NCBI GenBank assembly: GCA_947445225.1
Contig: CANFCX010000004.1
Span: forward strand, 1-56,743
From: Rhodospirillales bacterium
Lineage (GTDB): Bacteria > Pseudomonadota > Alphaproteobacteria > CACIAM-22H2
Direction of reading: 5' to 3'
DNA length: 56,743 nucleotides
Below the pieces are notes generated by a model. The model did not search any database and was not told the origin of the DNA. It was given only the letters and a program-made list of their open reading frames with translations. A program made the translations under genes and the position numbers. Of the stretch, positions 33,549-41,150 are shown in pieces (position 1 is the first letter of the stretch; every line of letters begins with the position of its first letter).

Positions 33549-36500
33549 TTAGCTAAACTCACCTTCACCCGGATCGTCCTCGTCCAGCGACAACAGCGCG
33601 GCGTTTCCCCCTTGCGCCGTGGTGTTTGTCGCCACGCTCCGTTCGACGGCGAAGCGATGCAGATAAAACGGGCCGCCGGCCTTGGGGCCGGTCCCGGACA
33701 GCCCCTCCCCGCCAAAAGGCTGCACACCGACGACCGCGCCAATCATGTTGCGGTTGACGTAGAAATTGCCGATCCGCAGGCGGCGGCGGACGTGCTCGAC
33801 CGTGCTTTCGATGCGGCTGTGGATGCCGAAGGTGAGGCCATAACCCGACCCCTCGATGGCGTCGAGCACCTTATCCAGCTTGCCGGATTCATAACGGATC
33901 ACATGGAGAATCGGCCCGAAGACCTCACCCCCGATCCGTTCGATCGTGTCGATTTCGAAGACGCAGGGCGCAAAGAAGGTCCCAAAAGCGCAGGATTCGG
34001 GAAGCGCGAGGCGGCGGATGAGACGCGCCTGCGCGTCCATCCGCGCCGCGTGGCGGGCCAGCATATCGCGCGCGGATTCATCGATCACCGGCCCGATATC
34101 CGTTTCCAGCAAACCCGGGTCGCCGATGACGAGATCGCTCATCGCACCGGCGAGCATGTCGACGATACGCGGCGCGACATCGTCTTGCACAAAGAGCACG
34201 CGCAGAGACGAACAGCGCTGCCCCGCGCTGTTGAAGGCCGAGGTCAGGATATCCGGAACTACCTGTTCGGCCAGGGCGGAGGAATCGACGATCATGGCAT
34301 TGATCCCGCCGGTTTCGGCGATGAAGGGCACGATCGGACCCTGCCGTCTGGCGAGGTTAAGGTTAATCGCCCGCGCGGTCTCGGTGGAGCCGGTGAAGGC
34401 AACGCCGCCAATACGGGGATCTGCGACCAGACGGCCGCCGACGCTCTCCCCGTCTCCGGGCAACAGGTGCAGAACCTCCCCCGGAATGCCGCAATCATGG
34501 AAAAGGCGCACGATGCGCGCGGCGATCAGCGGCGTTTGCTCCGCCGGTTTGGCGAGTACTGCGTTGCCCGCGGCCAGCGCCGCCGCCACTTGGCCGGTGA
34601 AGATCGCCAGCGGGAAATTCCACGGGCTGATGCAGGCAAACACCCCGCGCCCGCGCAGCCCGATCTCGTCGCGCCCGCCGGTGGGGCCAGCCAGCACCTT
34701 CGGCGCGCCGAATTCGGCGCGGCACCGCGCGGCGTAGTAGCGGCAAAAATCGACGCCCTCGCGCAATTCCGCCACGGCATACGCCACGGTCCGGCCCCCT
34801 TCGCGGACACACAAACTCAGCAGTTCCGGCGCATGCTGCTCGAAGCCATCGGCGACGCGTTCGAGCGCCTCCGCCCGCGTCTCGGACGGCGTTAAATCCC
34901 ATGCCGGAGCGGCCTGTGCCGCGGCCGTTAGGGCGGCATCAATGTCGGCCTCGCGCGATTGCCCAACCTCGCCGAGAACGCGGCGCCGGTCGCTGGGATC
35001 GGTGATCGGTTCGGCCTTGCCGACCGCCAAGGATTGACCGCCGACGATCGGGCCCGATACGCGAATTTGGCCGGCGGCATCGGCCATCGCCTTGGCCAAC
35101 CAACGCAGGGTGGGCCGGTCGGTCAGGTCGTAGCCGCGGGCGTTGCGCCGCGCATCCCCATAGAGATTCGCCGGCAGCGGAATCCTCGGATGCGGTTTTG
35201 GGTTGATCGCGCGGAGCCTCGCGATGGGATCGGCGACGAGCGCCTCGACGGGCGCGCGTTCATCCACGATCCGGTTGACGAAGGAGGTATTGGCCCCGTT
35301 TTCCAAGAGCCGCCGCACCAAATAGGGCAGCAGGTCTTCATGGGAACCAACCGGCGCATAGACGCGACACCGGCGTCCCGCGCCGCCATCGGTCACGATG
35401 TCATGCAGCGCCTCGCCCATGCCGTGCAGCCGCTGAAATTCGAACTCGGCGGCACGGCCGGCCATTTCCTCCACCGCCGCGACGGTATGGGCGTTGTGAG
35501 TGGCAAATTGGGGATAGAAGGCGCCGGGGTTCGCCAGCAAAAGGCGGGCGCAGGCAAGAAACGAGACATCCGTGGCCAGCTTGCGGGTGTAGACCGGGTA
35601 GCCGGCGAGCCCGCGTTCCTGGCTGCGTTTGATTTCGCTGTCCCAATAGGCGCCCTTGACCAGACGCACCATCAGGCGGCGCCCGGCCGCGATCCCGGCA
35701 AGCCAATCGATCACCGCCGGGGCGCGCTTCTGATAGGCCTGGACGGCAAGACCGAAACCGTCCCATCCCTTGAGCCGCGGATCGTCGAGGATTCCGGCGA
35801 TGACGTCCAACGACAGATCGAGCGTCTCCGCTTCCTCCGCATCGATCGTGAGTCCGATGCCGTGGTGTTTGGCCTGCGCCGCAAGCTCGGCGGCGACGGG
35901 GACAAGCTCGGCGAGCACACGTTCGCGTTGGGCGAATTCAAAACGCGGGTGCAACGCCGACAATTTCACCGAAATACCGGGGCCTTCCACCGGCCCGCGA
36001 CCCCGCGCCTCGCGGCCGATGGCGGTGATCGCCGCCGCGTAGGACTCGGCATAACGCCGCGCATCGTCGCGCGTCCGCGCCGCCTCGCCCAGCATGTCGA
36101 AGGAGTAGCGGTAGCCGCGGCTCTCCGCCTCCCGCGCCCGGTCCAGGGCTTCGTCGATGGTTCGGCCCATCACGAACTGACGGGCAAGGATACGCATGGC
36201 GCCGGCCACGGCCTGGCGGATCAGCACCTCGCTGCCCTGGGCCAGGAGGCGTCGAAGCACGGACACAAGATCGCTCCCGCCGGTTTCGGGGCGCAGCAGT
36301 TTTCCGGTCAACATCAGGGTCCAGGTGGACGCGTTGACGAAAAGGGACACGCCGTGGCCCAGATGCCTGTCCCAATCAGCGCCGCTGAGTTTGTCGCGGA
36401 TCAGCCGGTTGGCGGTTTCATCGTCGGGTATGCGGAGGAGCGCCTCGGCCAAACACATGAGCACCACGCCTTCCTCGCTCGACAACCCGTATTCGAGGAG

Positions 36501-36710
36501 GAAGGCGTCGAGTCCGCCCTGGCCAATTCTTCGCCGTCGGACTTCGACGACCAGGCCGCGAGCGGCATGGCCGATGCGGTCGATCGCCTCGGATTTGAAG
36601 CCCGCGGTGGCGAACAACGCTTCGGCACATGCGGTTTCGTCCGCCCGGTAAAGCGCCTCTATCGCGGGCCGCGACGACTCCGCCGGAACCGATGCGAAGA
36701 TGAACCTCAC
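33549..36710 (-). CDS. putA: Bifunctional proline dehydrogenase / glutamate-semialdehyde dehydrogenase PutA
   Basis: 1053 residues. The FAD proline dehydrogenase barrel occupies about residues 150-470 (KLSALHPRFEF, RLVKGAYWDSEIK, FATHNAHTVAAV). The aldehyde dehydrogenase module follows at about 520-1000, with Glu799 (FIAETGGIN) and catalytic Cys833 (GQRCSSLR). Together they oxidise proline to glutamate with P5C channelled between sites. There is no ribbon-helix-helix DNA-binding domain at the N terminus, so this is the non-repressor type. Transcribed toward the convergent YHS gene. Confidence 0.94.
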   Translation of the reverse strand: MRFIFASVPAESSRPAIEALYRADETACAEALFATAGFKSEAIDRIGHAARGLVVEVRRRRIGQGGLDAFLLEYGLSSEEGVVLMCLAEALLRIPDDETANRLIRDKLSGADWDRHLGHGVSLFVNASTWTLMLTGKLLRPETGGSDLVSVLRRLLAQGSEVLIRQAVAGAMRILARQFVMGRTIDEALDRAREAESRGYRYSFDMLGEAARTRDDARRYAESYAAAITAIGREARGRGPVEGPGISVKLSALHPRFEFAQRERVLAELVPVAAELAAQAKHHGIGLTIDAEEAETLDLSLDVIAGILDDPRLKGWDGFGLAVQAYQKRAPAVIDWLAGIAAGRRLMVRLVKGAYWDSEIKRSQERGLAGYPVYTRKLATDVSFLACARLLLANPGAFYPQFATHNAHTVAAVEEMAGRAAEFEFQRLHGMGEALHDIVTDGGAGRRCRVYAPVGSHEDLLPYLVRRLLENGANTSFVNRIVDERAPVEALVADPIARLRAINPKPHPRIPLPANLYGDARRNARGYDLTDRPTLRWLAKAMADAAGQIRVSGPIVGGQSLAVGKAEPITDPSDRRRVLGEVGQSREADIDAALTAAAQAAPAWDLTPSETRAEALERVADGFEQHAPELLSLCVREGGRTVAYAVAELREGVDFCRYYAARCRAEFGAPKVLAGPTGGRDEIGLRGRGVFACISPWNFPLAIFTGQVAAALAAGNAVLAKPAEQTPLIAARIVRLFHDCGIPGEVLHLLPGDGESVGGRLVADPRIGGVAFTGSTETARAINLNLARRQGPIVPFIAETGGINAMIVDSSALAEQVVPDILTSAFNSAGQRCSSLRVLFVQDDVAPRIVDMLAGAMSDLVIGDPGLLETDIGPVIDESARDMLARHAARMDAQARLIRRLALPESCAFGTFFAPCVFEIDTIERIGGEVFGPILHVIRYESGKLDKVLDAIEGSGYGLTFGIHSRIESTVEHVRRRLRIGNFYVNRNMIGAVVGVQPFGGEGLSGTGPKAGGPFYLHRFAVERSVATNTTAQGGNAALLSLDEDDPGEGEFS

Positions 36711-36821
36711 GCCGAGGCAACCCTCGAAGGGGTGAACAGGATGTCTTGGCCGCTAGTAGCCGAAATCGGTGGCCCTCGGTCGCGCCGGCGGTCTCGGGCG
36801 CTAAAATGCGCGCCGCGCCGC

Positions 36822-37301
36822 TCAGCCCTTGTATTTGGCGACCGCCGCCTCAAGACCGTTCGCGATGGCTTGGCCGAGCTTGCCGCCATCAGCCTCGATC
36901 TTCTGCGAGATCACGGCCGCGACGGAATCGACATGGGCGCGGATGACGGAAATTTCCTTGTCGCCAACATCGGCGCGCTCTTCGACGAAATTGCACAGGG
37001 AATTGCAGAACCGCGTTATCAGCGGATAACCAAAGCTGCCGCCCTGGCCCTTCATGTCGTGGGAAATCTGAAACAGATCGATCAGGTGTTTCTTGCGTCC
37101 CGCCGTGTCCGACACGATCCTGTTGCAGGCGTCGCGCAGCCGCGTGATGTCGTCCTGCACCCATTTCTCATAGTCGCTCTTCATCCCGGCGACGGCCAAT
37201 TCGGCGCGCGCGACCAACTCCGGATCGATGCCCTTTCCCGGCCCGACTTTGGACTTCAATAGATTCGGCGGGGTTATGATCTGCTTGTTGTCCTCGCCCA
37301 T
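36822..37301 (-). CDS. Hpt-type phosphotransfer protein
   Basis: 159 residues, all helical and soluble. Residues 77-92 read FQISHDMKGQGGSFGY: His81 with the HxxKG pattern of histidine phosphotransfer domains. It would relay phosphate between a sensor kinase and receiver proteins. No kinase gene is in the window. It follows the receiver gene (37335) on the same strand by 33 bp, so the pair is likely cotranscribed and may interact. The Hpt call rests on the short motif and the helical plan. Confidence 0.72.
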   Translation of the reverse strand: MGEDNKQIITPPNLLKSKVGPGKGIDPELVARAELAVAGMKSDYEKWVQDDITRLRDACNRIVSDTAGRKKHLIDLFQISHDMKGQGGSFGYPLITRFCNSLCNFVEERADVGDKEISVIRAHVDSVAAVISQKIEADGGKLGQAIANGLEAAVAKYKG

Positions 37302-37334
37302 GACGTCTCCTGTGGGGACACTACCCCGTTAAAA

Positions 37335-37901
37335 CTAGGTACGCGCCACGACCTTGGTCGGGGCGGATTGCTCGTTGGCGGCGCCGCCAGTCCTGGCGCC
37401 CGCCGAGGTCGGGGCACCGGAGCCGCGGCGTTCGGGTCCAGAAAAAGGTTCGTTCTTGCGTCGGCGATCGGGCCCGAAATAGGTCTTGGTCCGCACGAAC
37501 GGCCGCGGACTCTCGATAATGGCGACGAGCCGTTTGGCCAGGGAGCGGGCCGTGATCGGCTTGGCCAGGAATTCGGTCACTCCAGCGTCCCGCGCCTCGA
37601 CGATCCTCTTCAATTCCGTATAACCGGTCATCATGATGATCGGCAGAAAGGGGTTGGGGCTGTCCTTGGCGGTGCGCGTCATTCGGATGAAATCGATTCC
37701 GTTGCCATTTTCCATTTCCCAGTCGACGATCACGATGTCGATGTTGCCTTCCTTGACCTCTTGAAAGGCGGCATTGCCGTCGCGGGCCTCCACGATTTGT
37801 TTGGCGCCCAACGTGCCCAAAAGGATGCGCATGAGGTGCCGCATCGGCTGGCGATCATCGACCACCAGAAATCGTAGTTTTTCAAGGTTCAGGCCAGCCA
37901 T
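37335..37901 (-). CDS. Receiver protein with basic C-terminal tail, next to Hpt
   Basis: 188 residues. Receiver at about 8-130: Asp15-Asp16 pair, phosphoacceptor Asp60 (VIVDWEM), Thr92 (MMTGYT), Lys114 (LAKPIT). No output domain. The tail, RPFVRTKTYFGPDRRR (133-148) and then SGPERRG, is the same type as in the receiver at 19851, with the same residue numbering for Asp60, Lys114 and the GPDRRR motif. The rest of the C terminus is Ala/Gly/Thr-rich and probably disordered. Upstream partner of the Hpt gene. Confidence 0.82.
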   Translation of the reverse strand: MAGLNLEKLRFLVVDDRQPMRHLMRILLGTLGAKQIVEARDGNAAFQEVKEGNIDIVIVDWEMENGNGIDFIRMTRTAKDSPNPFLPIIMMTGYTELKRIVEARDAGVTEFLAKPITARSLAKRLVAIIESPRPFVRTKTYFGPDRRRKNEPFSGPERRGSGAPTSAGARTGGAANEQSAPTKVVART

Positions 37902-38183
37902 GGAAGAGCCTTCATCAGCCGTTCTTACAATCCGGGCATCGTCCCGGGGAAAAATGAAAACGCCAATCCTTGCCGGGGATTATAGACGGCCAACCCGGTA
38001 CCAGTGAACCGATTATCAAATGTTGGGGCATTTCATCGCTAAATCTTCGGTTGGGTCAGGTCGGGGACTTGATTGCGCCCAGCCGCGGATTATCTGTTGG
38101 AACAAGGACCGGCAACCGCCAGTTCGGTTTGTATTGCGTGCCAAAAAGGGGCGAGGTGGCCGCATCGTCGCAGGAGGATCGCG

Positions 38184-38426
38184 ATGGTGGGACAGAAATT
38201 TTGGGCCGGAGACCCTTGCCCTAAGACCGCAGTTTACGGCCAATATAGCGACCACGATCACAGCTACGCCGGACCGCAGGCCGACCGTACCATAACCAAG
38301 GGCCGGCTCTTTCCGGCTTCCCGACGCGGTTACCATTTCGAGGAAAAGGAAGGGATAGCGGCCGGCGGAACGGACTCCGAACCAAGGCCGGCCGGCGGTG
38401 GTCGGCCCTACCAACCCCCGGTTTGA
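38184..38426 (+). CDS. Small YjzC-like protein
   Basis: 80 residues. The N-terminal half (MVGQKFWAGDPCPKTAVYGQ, then GPQADRTITKGRLFPASRRGYHF) has the pattern of the small YjzC-type proteins, a family of unknown function. The tail is Gly/Pro-rich. A strong AGGAGG (38172-38177) precedes the ATG by 6 nt, which is the main reason to accept this short gene. Its last 19 bp overlap the end of the opposing HCCA-isomerase-like gene. Confidence 0.6.
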   Translation: MVGQKFWAGDPCPKTAVYGQYSDHDHSYAGPQADRTITKGRLFPASRRGYHFEEKEGIAAGGTDSEPRPAGGGRPYQPPV

Positions 38427-39010
38427 AGCCAGCGGTCGATCTGCGACAACCGATCGTGGCCCCAGAAGGGTTCGCCTTCGGCGAACACAAAAGGCGAACC
38501 GAAAACACCGCGTTGCACCGCCGCTTCCGTCTCGTCCCTCAGCACCTGCTTGATCGCCGGGTCCTGGATGCCGGCGAGCAGGTCGCTGGGTTCGATCGTT
38601 AGCAGATCCGCGATTTCAGCCACCGACTCGGGTGCGGATAGATCGCGTCCCGCGCCCCAATGCGCCTGGTAGAGCATCTTCGCCAACGGCTTGAACATCG
38701 ACGGATCGCGGCCCTTGATCCAATAACAGGCGCGGCTCGCCGCGAGCGAATTCATCGGCATGACCGGCGGCAGCTTCACCGGAGTCGCCAACAACCGCGC
38801 GCTGCGCTCCACGTCGCGCCTGAAATAGTCGCTTTTCAGCGGCGTCTCCGCGAGGGGTTTGGCGCCTGTCAGCTTAAACGCCGCGCCCAGCATGATCGGA
38901 TGCCACTCCACGAGCCGGCCATGACGCGCGGCGATCCCGTCGATATCCAGGCTGGCGAAATAACCATAGGGCGAGGCGAAATCGAAATAGAAATCGAGCG
39001 GCGCCAGCAT
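38408..39010 (-). CDS. 2-hydroxychromene-2-carboxylate isomerase-like (DsbA-fold) protein
   Basis: 200 residues. The opening LDFYFDFASPYGYFAS is the DsbA/HCCA-isomerase thioredoxin-like start with Ser in place of the redox CxxC, and the C-terminal GVFGSPFVFAEGEPFWGHDRL is the conserved cis-Pro region. Such enzymes isomerise 2-hydroxychromene-2-carboxylate with glutathione in naphthalene degradation, or act as general glutathione transferases; a degradation context is not seen. ATG 39010 with GAGGGA upstream. Followed upstream by an SDR gene. Confidence 0.8.
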   Translation of the reverse strand: MLAPLDFYFDFASPYGYFASLDIDGIAARHGRLVEWHPIMLGAAFKLTGAKPLAETPLKSDYFRRDVERSARLLATPVKLPPVMPMNSLAASRACYWIKGRDPSMFKPLAKMLYQAHWGAGRDLSAPESVAEIADLLTIEPSDLLAGIQDPAIKQVLRDETEAAVQRGVFGSPFVFAEGEPFWGHDRLSQIDRWLQTGGW

Positions 39011-39029
39011 TGCTTCCCTCGCGGTCAGG

Positions 39030-39713
39030 CTACCATTCGACGATGGAGCCGTCGTAATTGAAGAACTTGCCGCTGTCTTTGACCTGAAGACCATCGAATA
39101 GGGAGCGCAAACGGCCAATGCTGTCGGCGACCGCCATCGGCGCGCGCGGTCCGCCCATATCCGTCTTTACCCAGCCGGGATGAACCACCACTGCCGTGAT
39201 TCCGCGAGGAGCCACATCGATCGCAAGGCTGCGAAAACCGGCGTTGAGAGCGGCCTTGCTCGAGCGATAGACAACCATGCCGCCGGAGGTGTTGTCGCCG
39301 ATGCTGCCCATGCGGCTCGTGATGCCGACGATCGTCTTCTTCCGCGACGCGGCCACGTGTTCGACAAAGGCCTCCGCCATTTTCACGGGCGCCAGCGCAT
39401 TGATCTTCAATACGCCGAGCCACGCGTCGTAATCGATGCCGCCGAACCGGTCGTCATCGGGACCATAAACCCCGGCATTGCAAAGAAGCAGGTCGACAGC
39501 CGTGCCCTTGAGCGACTTCGCGAGCGCATCGATGGCGGCAAAATCCGCGACATCAAGCGGGTGCACCTCCACGCCTTTTCCCGATTCGGCCAGGGACTTT
39601 GCCTTTCCCGGAAGACGGCAGGTGGCAATAACGCGCCAGCCGGCTTGGGCATATTGGCGAGCGAATTCGAGCCCGAGCCCGCGGCCGGCGCCGGTGATGA
39701 GGATTGTCGACAT
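39030..39713 (-). CDS. Short-chain dehydrogenase/reductase (SDR)
   Basis: 227 residues, classical SDR. TGAGRGLG binds the nucleotide, LLLCNAGVYG contains the NAG motif, GITSRMGS has the catalytic Ser and VVYRSSKAALN the YxxxK pair. The reaction substrate is unknown. It lies 19 bp upstream of the HCCA-isomerase-like gene and 11 bp after the DUF1761 gene, suggesting one transcript. Confidence 0.86.
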   Translation of the reverse strand: MSTILITGAGRGLGLEFARQYAQAGWRVIATCRLPGKAKSLAESGKGVEVHPLDVADFAAIDALAKSLKGTAVDLLLCNAGVYGPDDDRFGGIDYDAWLGVLKINALAPVKMAEAFVEHVAASRKKTIVGITSRMGSIGDNTSGGMVVYRSSKAALNAGFRSLAIDVAPRGITAVVVHPGWVKTDMGGPRAPMAVADSIGRLRSLFDGLQVKDSGKFFNYDGSIVEW

Positions 39714-39724
39714 GCCGCCGTCGG

Positions 39725-40141
39725 TTAGCGCCAGAATCCGATGACGAGGCCCATCAGCGCGAGATAAACGAATTGGTAGCTTGCGTCGATGACGAAGGCG
39801 GCCAAGGGTTTTCCGGAAAACATATTGGCGCTCAGGGCGAGCGGCGCCGCGAAACCGGCCCAGATGAGCAATCCGAGACCTAGTCCTTCCATCCAGCCCG
39901 CGATCCCGATCCAAACGCTGAGTAATGCGATGACAAAGGCAATGGCGAGGTTGCAGACCACCGAGACGGCGACCGCGACCGCGGGACTTCTGACGTTTTT
40001 CATCGCCTCCATTTTCTCGGGTGTATGCCCATTGGCCTTCATCCAGGCCTCGGCGAACAACACCGGCGAATACCACAAGGCCCCGAGCGCGGCGGCTATG
40101 AAGGTCGCCGCGATCACCGCCAAATAGTTCACCTCCCCCAT
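39725..40141 (-). CDS. DUF1761 membrane protein
   Basis: 138 residues with four hydrophobic helices. NYLAVIAATFIAAALGALWYS and the Pro-rich FAAPLALSANMFSGK and DASYQFVYLALMGLVIG segments match DUF1761, small inner-membrane proteins of unknown function. ATG 40141 with AGGAGGGGG upstream, in the same direction as the SDR. Confidence 0.8.
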   Translation of the reverse strand: MGEVNYLAVIAATFIAAALGALWYSPVLFAEAWMKANGHTPEKMEAMKNVRSPAVAVAVSVVCNLAIAFVIALLSVWIGIAGWMEGLGLGLLIWAGFAAPLALSANMFSGKPLAAFVIDASYQFVYLALMGLVIGFWR

Positions 40142-40164
40142 GGATTCCCCCTCCTGATATTTAG

Positions 40165-40563
40165 CTATCGTATCGAGCGAATCTCGACGCCCAAATCCAG
40201 ATCCAACCATCTCTTGTCGGCGGTCAGGGCGGGCAGATCCCGCAGCCTCGCCAAGGCGAGGCACATACGGTCGCCTAGCGAAAGGCCGGCCTTGCGCGAT
40301 TGACGCCGCAACGTGGCGGAAGCGAAGGCGAGGTCGGCGTCGCAGGGCGCCACCTCGATACCCAGAGCCCCGATGATCTCGCGGATTTCCGAGTCCTTAA
40401 CCCCGTGGTCGGCCAGCTTTGCCGCGACCTCCGCGACATTGACGGCGGACGCGACGGAATCGGGAATATGCTCTCGCACGGCTTCGGCGCCGGGCTCCCC
40501 GATCAACAATGCCAGGATCGCCGAGGCATCGAGGACGACCTTACCGCCTTTCGCCGTCTTCAC
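40165..40563 (-). CDS. PIN-domain toxin (VapC-like)
   Basis: 132 residues. A PIN ribonuclease fold: VVLDASAILALLIGEPGAE with the first acidic residue Asp12, NVAEVAAKLAD with the Glu, LSLGDRMCLALARL and LTADKRWLDLDLGV with the last Asp. It would cleave RNA using a metal ion. The gene overlaps the upstream antitoxin gene by 23 bp. All acidic active-site positions are present. Confidence 0.88.
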   Translation of the reverse strand: MKTAKGGKVVLDASAILALLIGEPGAEAVREHIPDSVASAVNVAEVAAKLADHGVKDSEIREIIGALGIEVAPCDADLAFASATLRRQSRKAGLSLGDRMCLALARLRDLPALTADKRWLDLDLGVEIRSIR

Positions 40564-41044
40564 GCGCAGCCTCGACCCGCCGCTCGGCGAGCAGTTCGTC
40601 GGTCAGGCTGGTCCCTGCCGGTACATATTTGGCGACGAGGCTTTGCACTCGCCGAATCGCGGCATCCCGCCCGATCAGCCGAACTTCGTCGCGTTCGACA
40701 GCCATCAACGCTTGCCCTCCTTCTTCGAGGCCAAGCACCCGGCGGTATGCCACGGGAATGACAACGCGCCCGTCACGTCCCACTTCAACCCGGACGTGCT
40801 TTGGGGCGGGGTCGATCAGGTCATTTTTTCCGCGAGTAGCACGAACTCCCTCAAGCCGTTGGGCGGCGGCGCTGAGAACACCCTTTCGTCGGAGGTCCGA
40901 GCGATAAAAAGTAGGATAACCCTTGCGCTTTTCCCAATCCTCCTGGGGGAAGCGGTCCCGCAAAATCCTGAGCACCTCGGCATTCGTCTTTCCACCCTGG
41001 ATAGCTTCGCAGGCAACGCTGGTGAATGAATTGCGAGATTTCAT
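40541..41044 (-). CDS. AbrB-type antitoxin with extra N-terminal domain
   Basis: 167 residues, about twice the length of usual VapB antitoxins. The second half has an AbrB/SpoVT swapped-hairpin domain (VRVEVGRDGRVVIPVAYRR VLGLEEG) and a C-terminal helical tail with LTDELLAERRVEAAREDG that would bind the toxin. Residues 1-80 (TNAEVLRILRDRFPQEDW, YPTFYRSDLRRKGVL) form an additional Arg/Lys-rich helical region that I do not recognise. GGAGG lies 7 nt before ATG 41044; a GTG at 41047 is closer than ideal. Confidence 0.75.
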   Translation of the reverse strand: MKSRNSFTSVACEAIQGGKTNAEVLRILRDRFPQEDWEKRKGYPTFYRSDLRRKGVLSAAAQRLEGVRATRGKNDLIDPAPKHVRVEVGRDGRVVIPVAYRRVLGLEEGGQALMAVERDEVRLIGRDAAIRRVQSLVAKYVPAGTSLTDELLAERRVEAAREDGERR

Positions 41045-41100
41045 CACCGGTCCTCCATTAAATTGATTCTAGCCTTAATAAGACCAAATGTCGATAAATG

Positions 41101-41129
41101 TTGTTATGACACTATAACATTATTGTCAA
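41101..41129 (-). promoter_or_regulatory. vapBC-like promoter and operator
   Basis: Minus strand: TTGACA (41129-41124), 17 bp, then TAACAA (41106-41101). A 6-bp inverted repeat, TGTTAT and ATAACA with a 6-bp centre (41102-41119), covers the spacer and the -10. It sits in a strongly AT-rich patch about 60 bp before the antitoxin ATG. Probable autorepression site. Confidence 0.6.
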
Positions 41130-41150
41130 GTGCCTGCTAGGCGAAGCGAG

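Noticed and set aside
34959-37262. 767-codon plus-strand frame over putA and Hpt
   Set aside because: Antisense shadow of conserved genes; composition Gly/Arg/His-rich without any motif.
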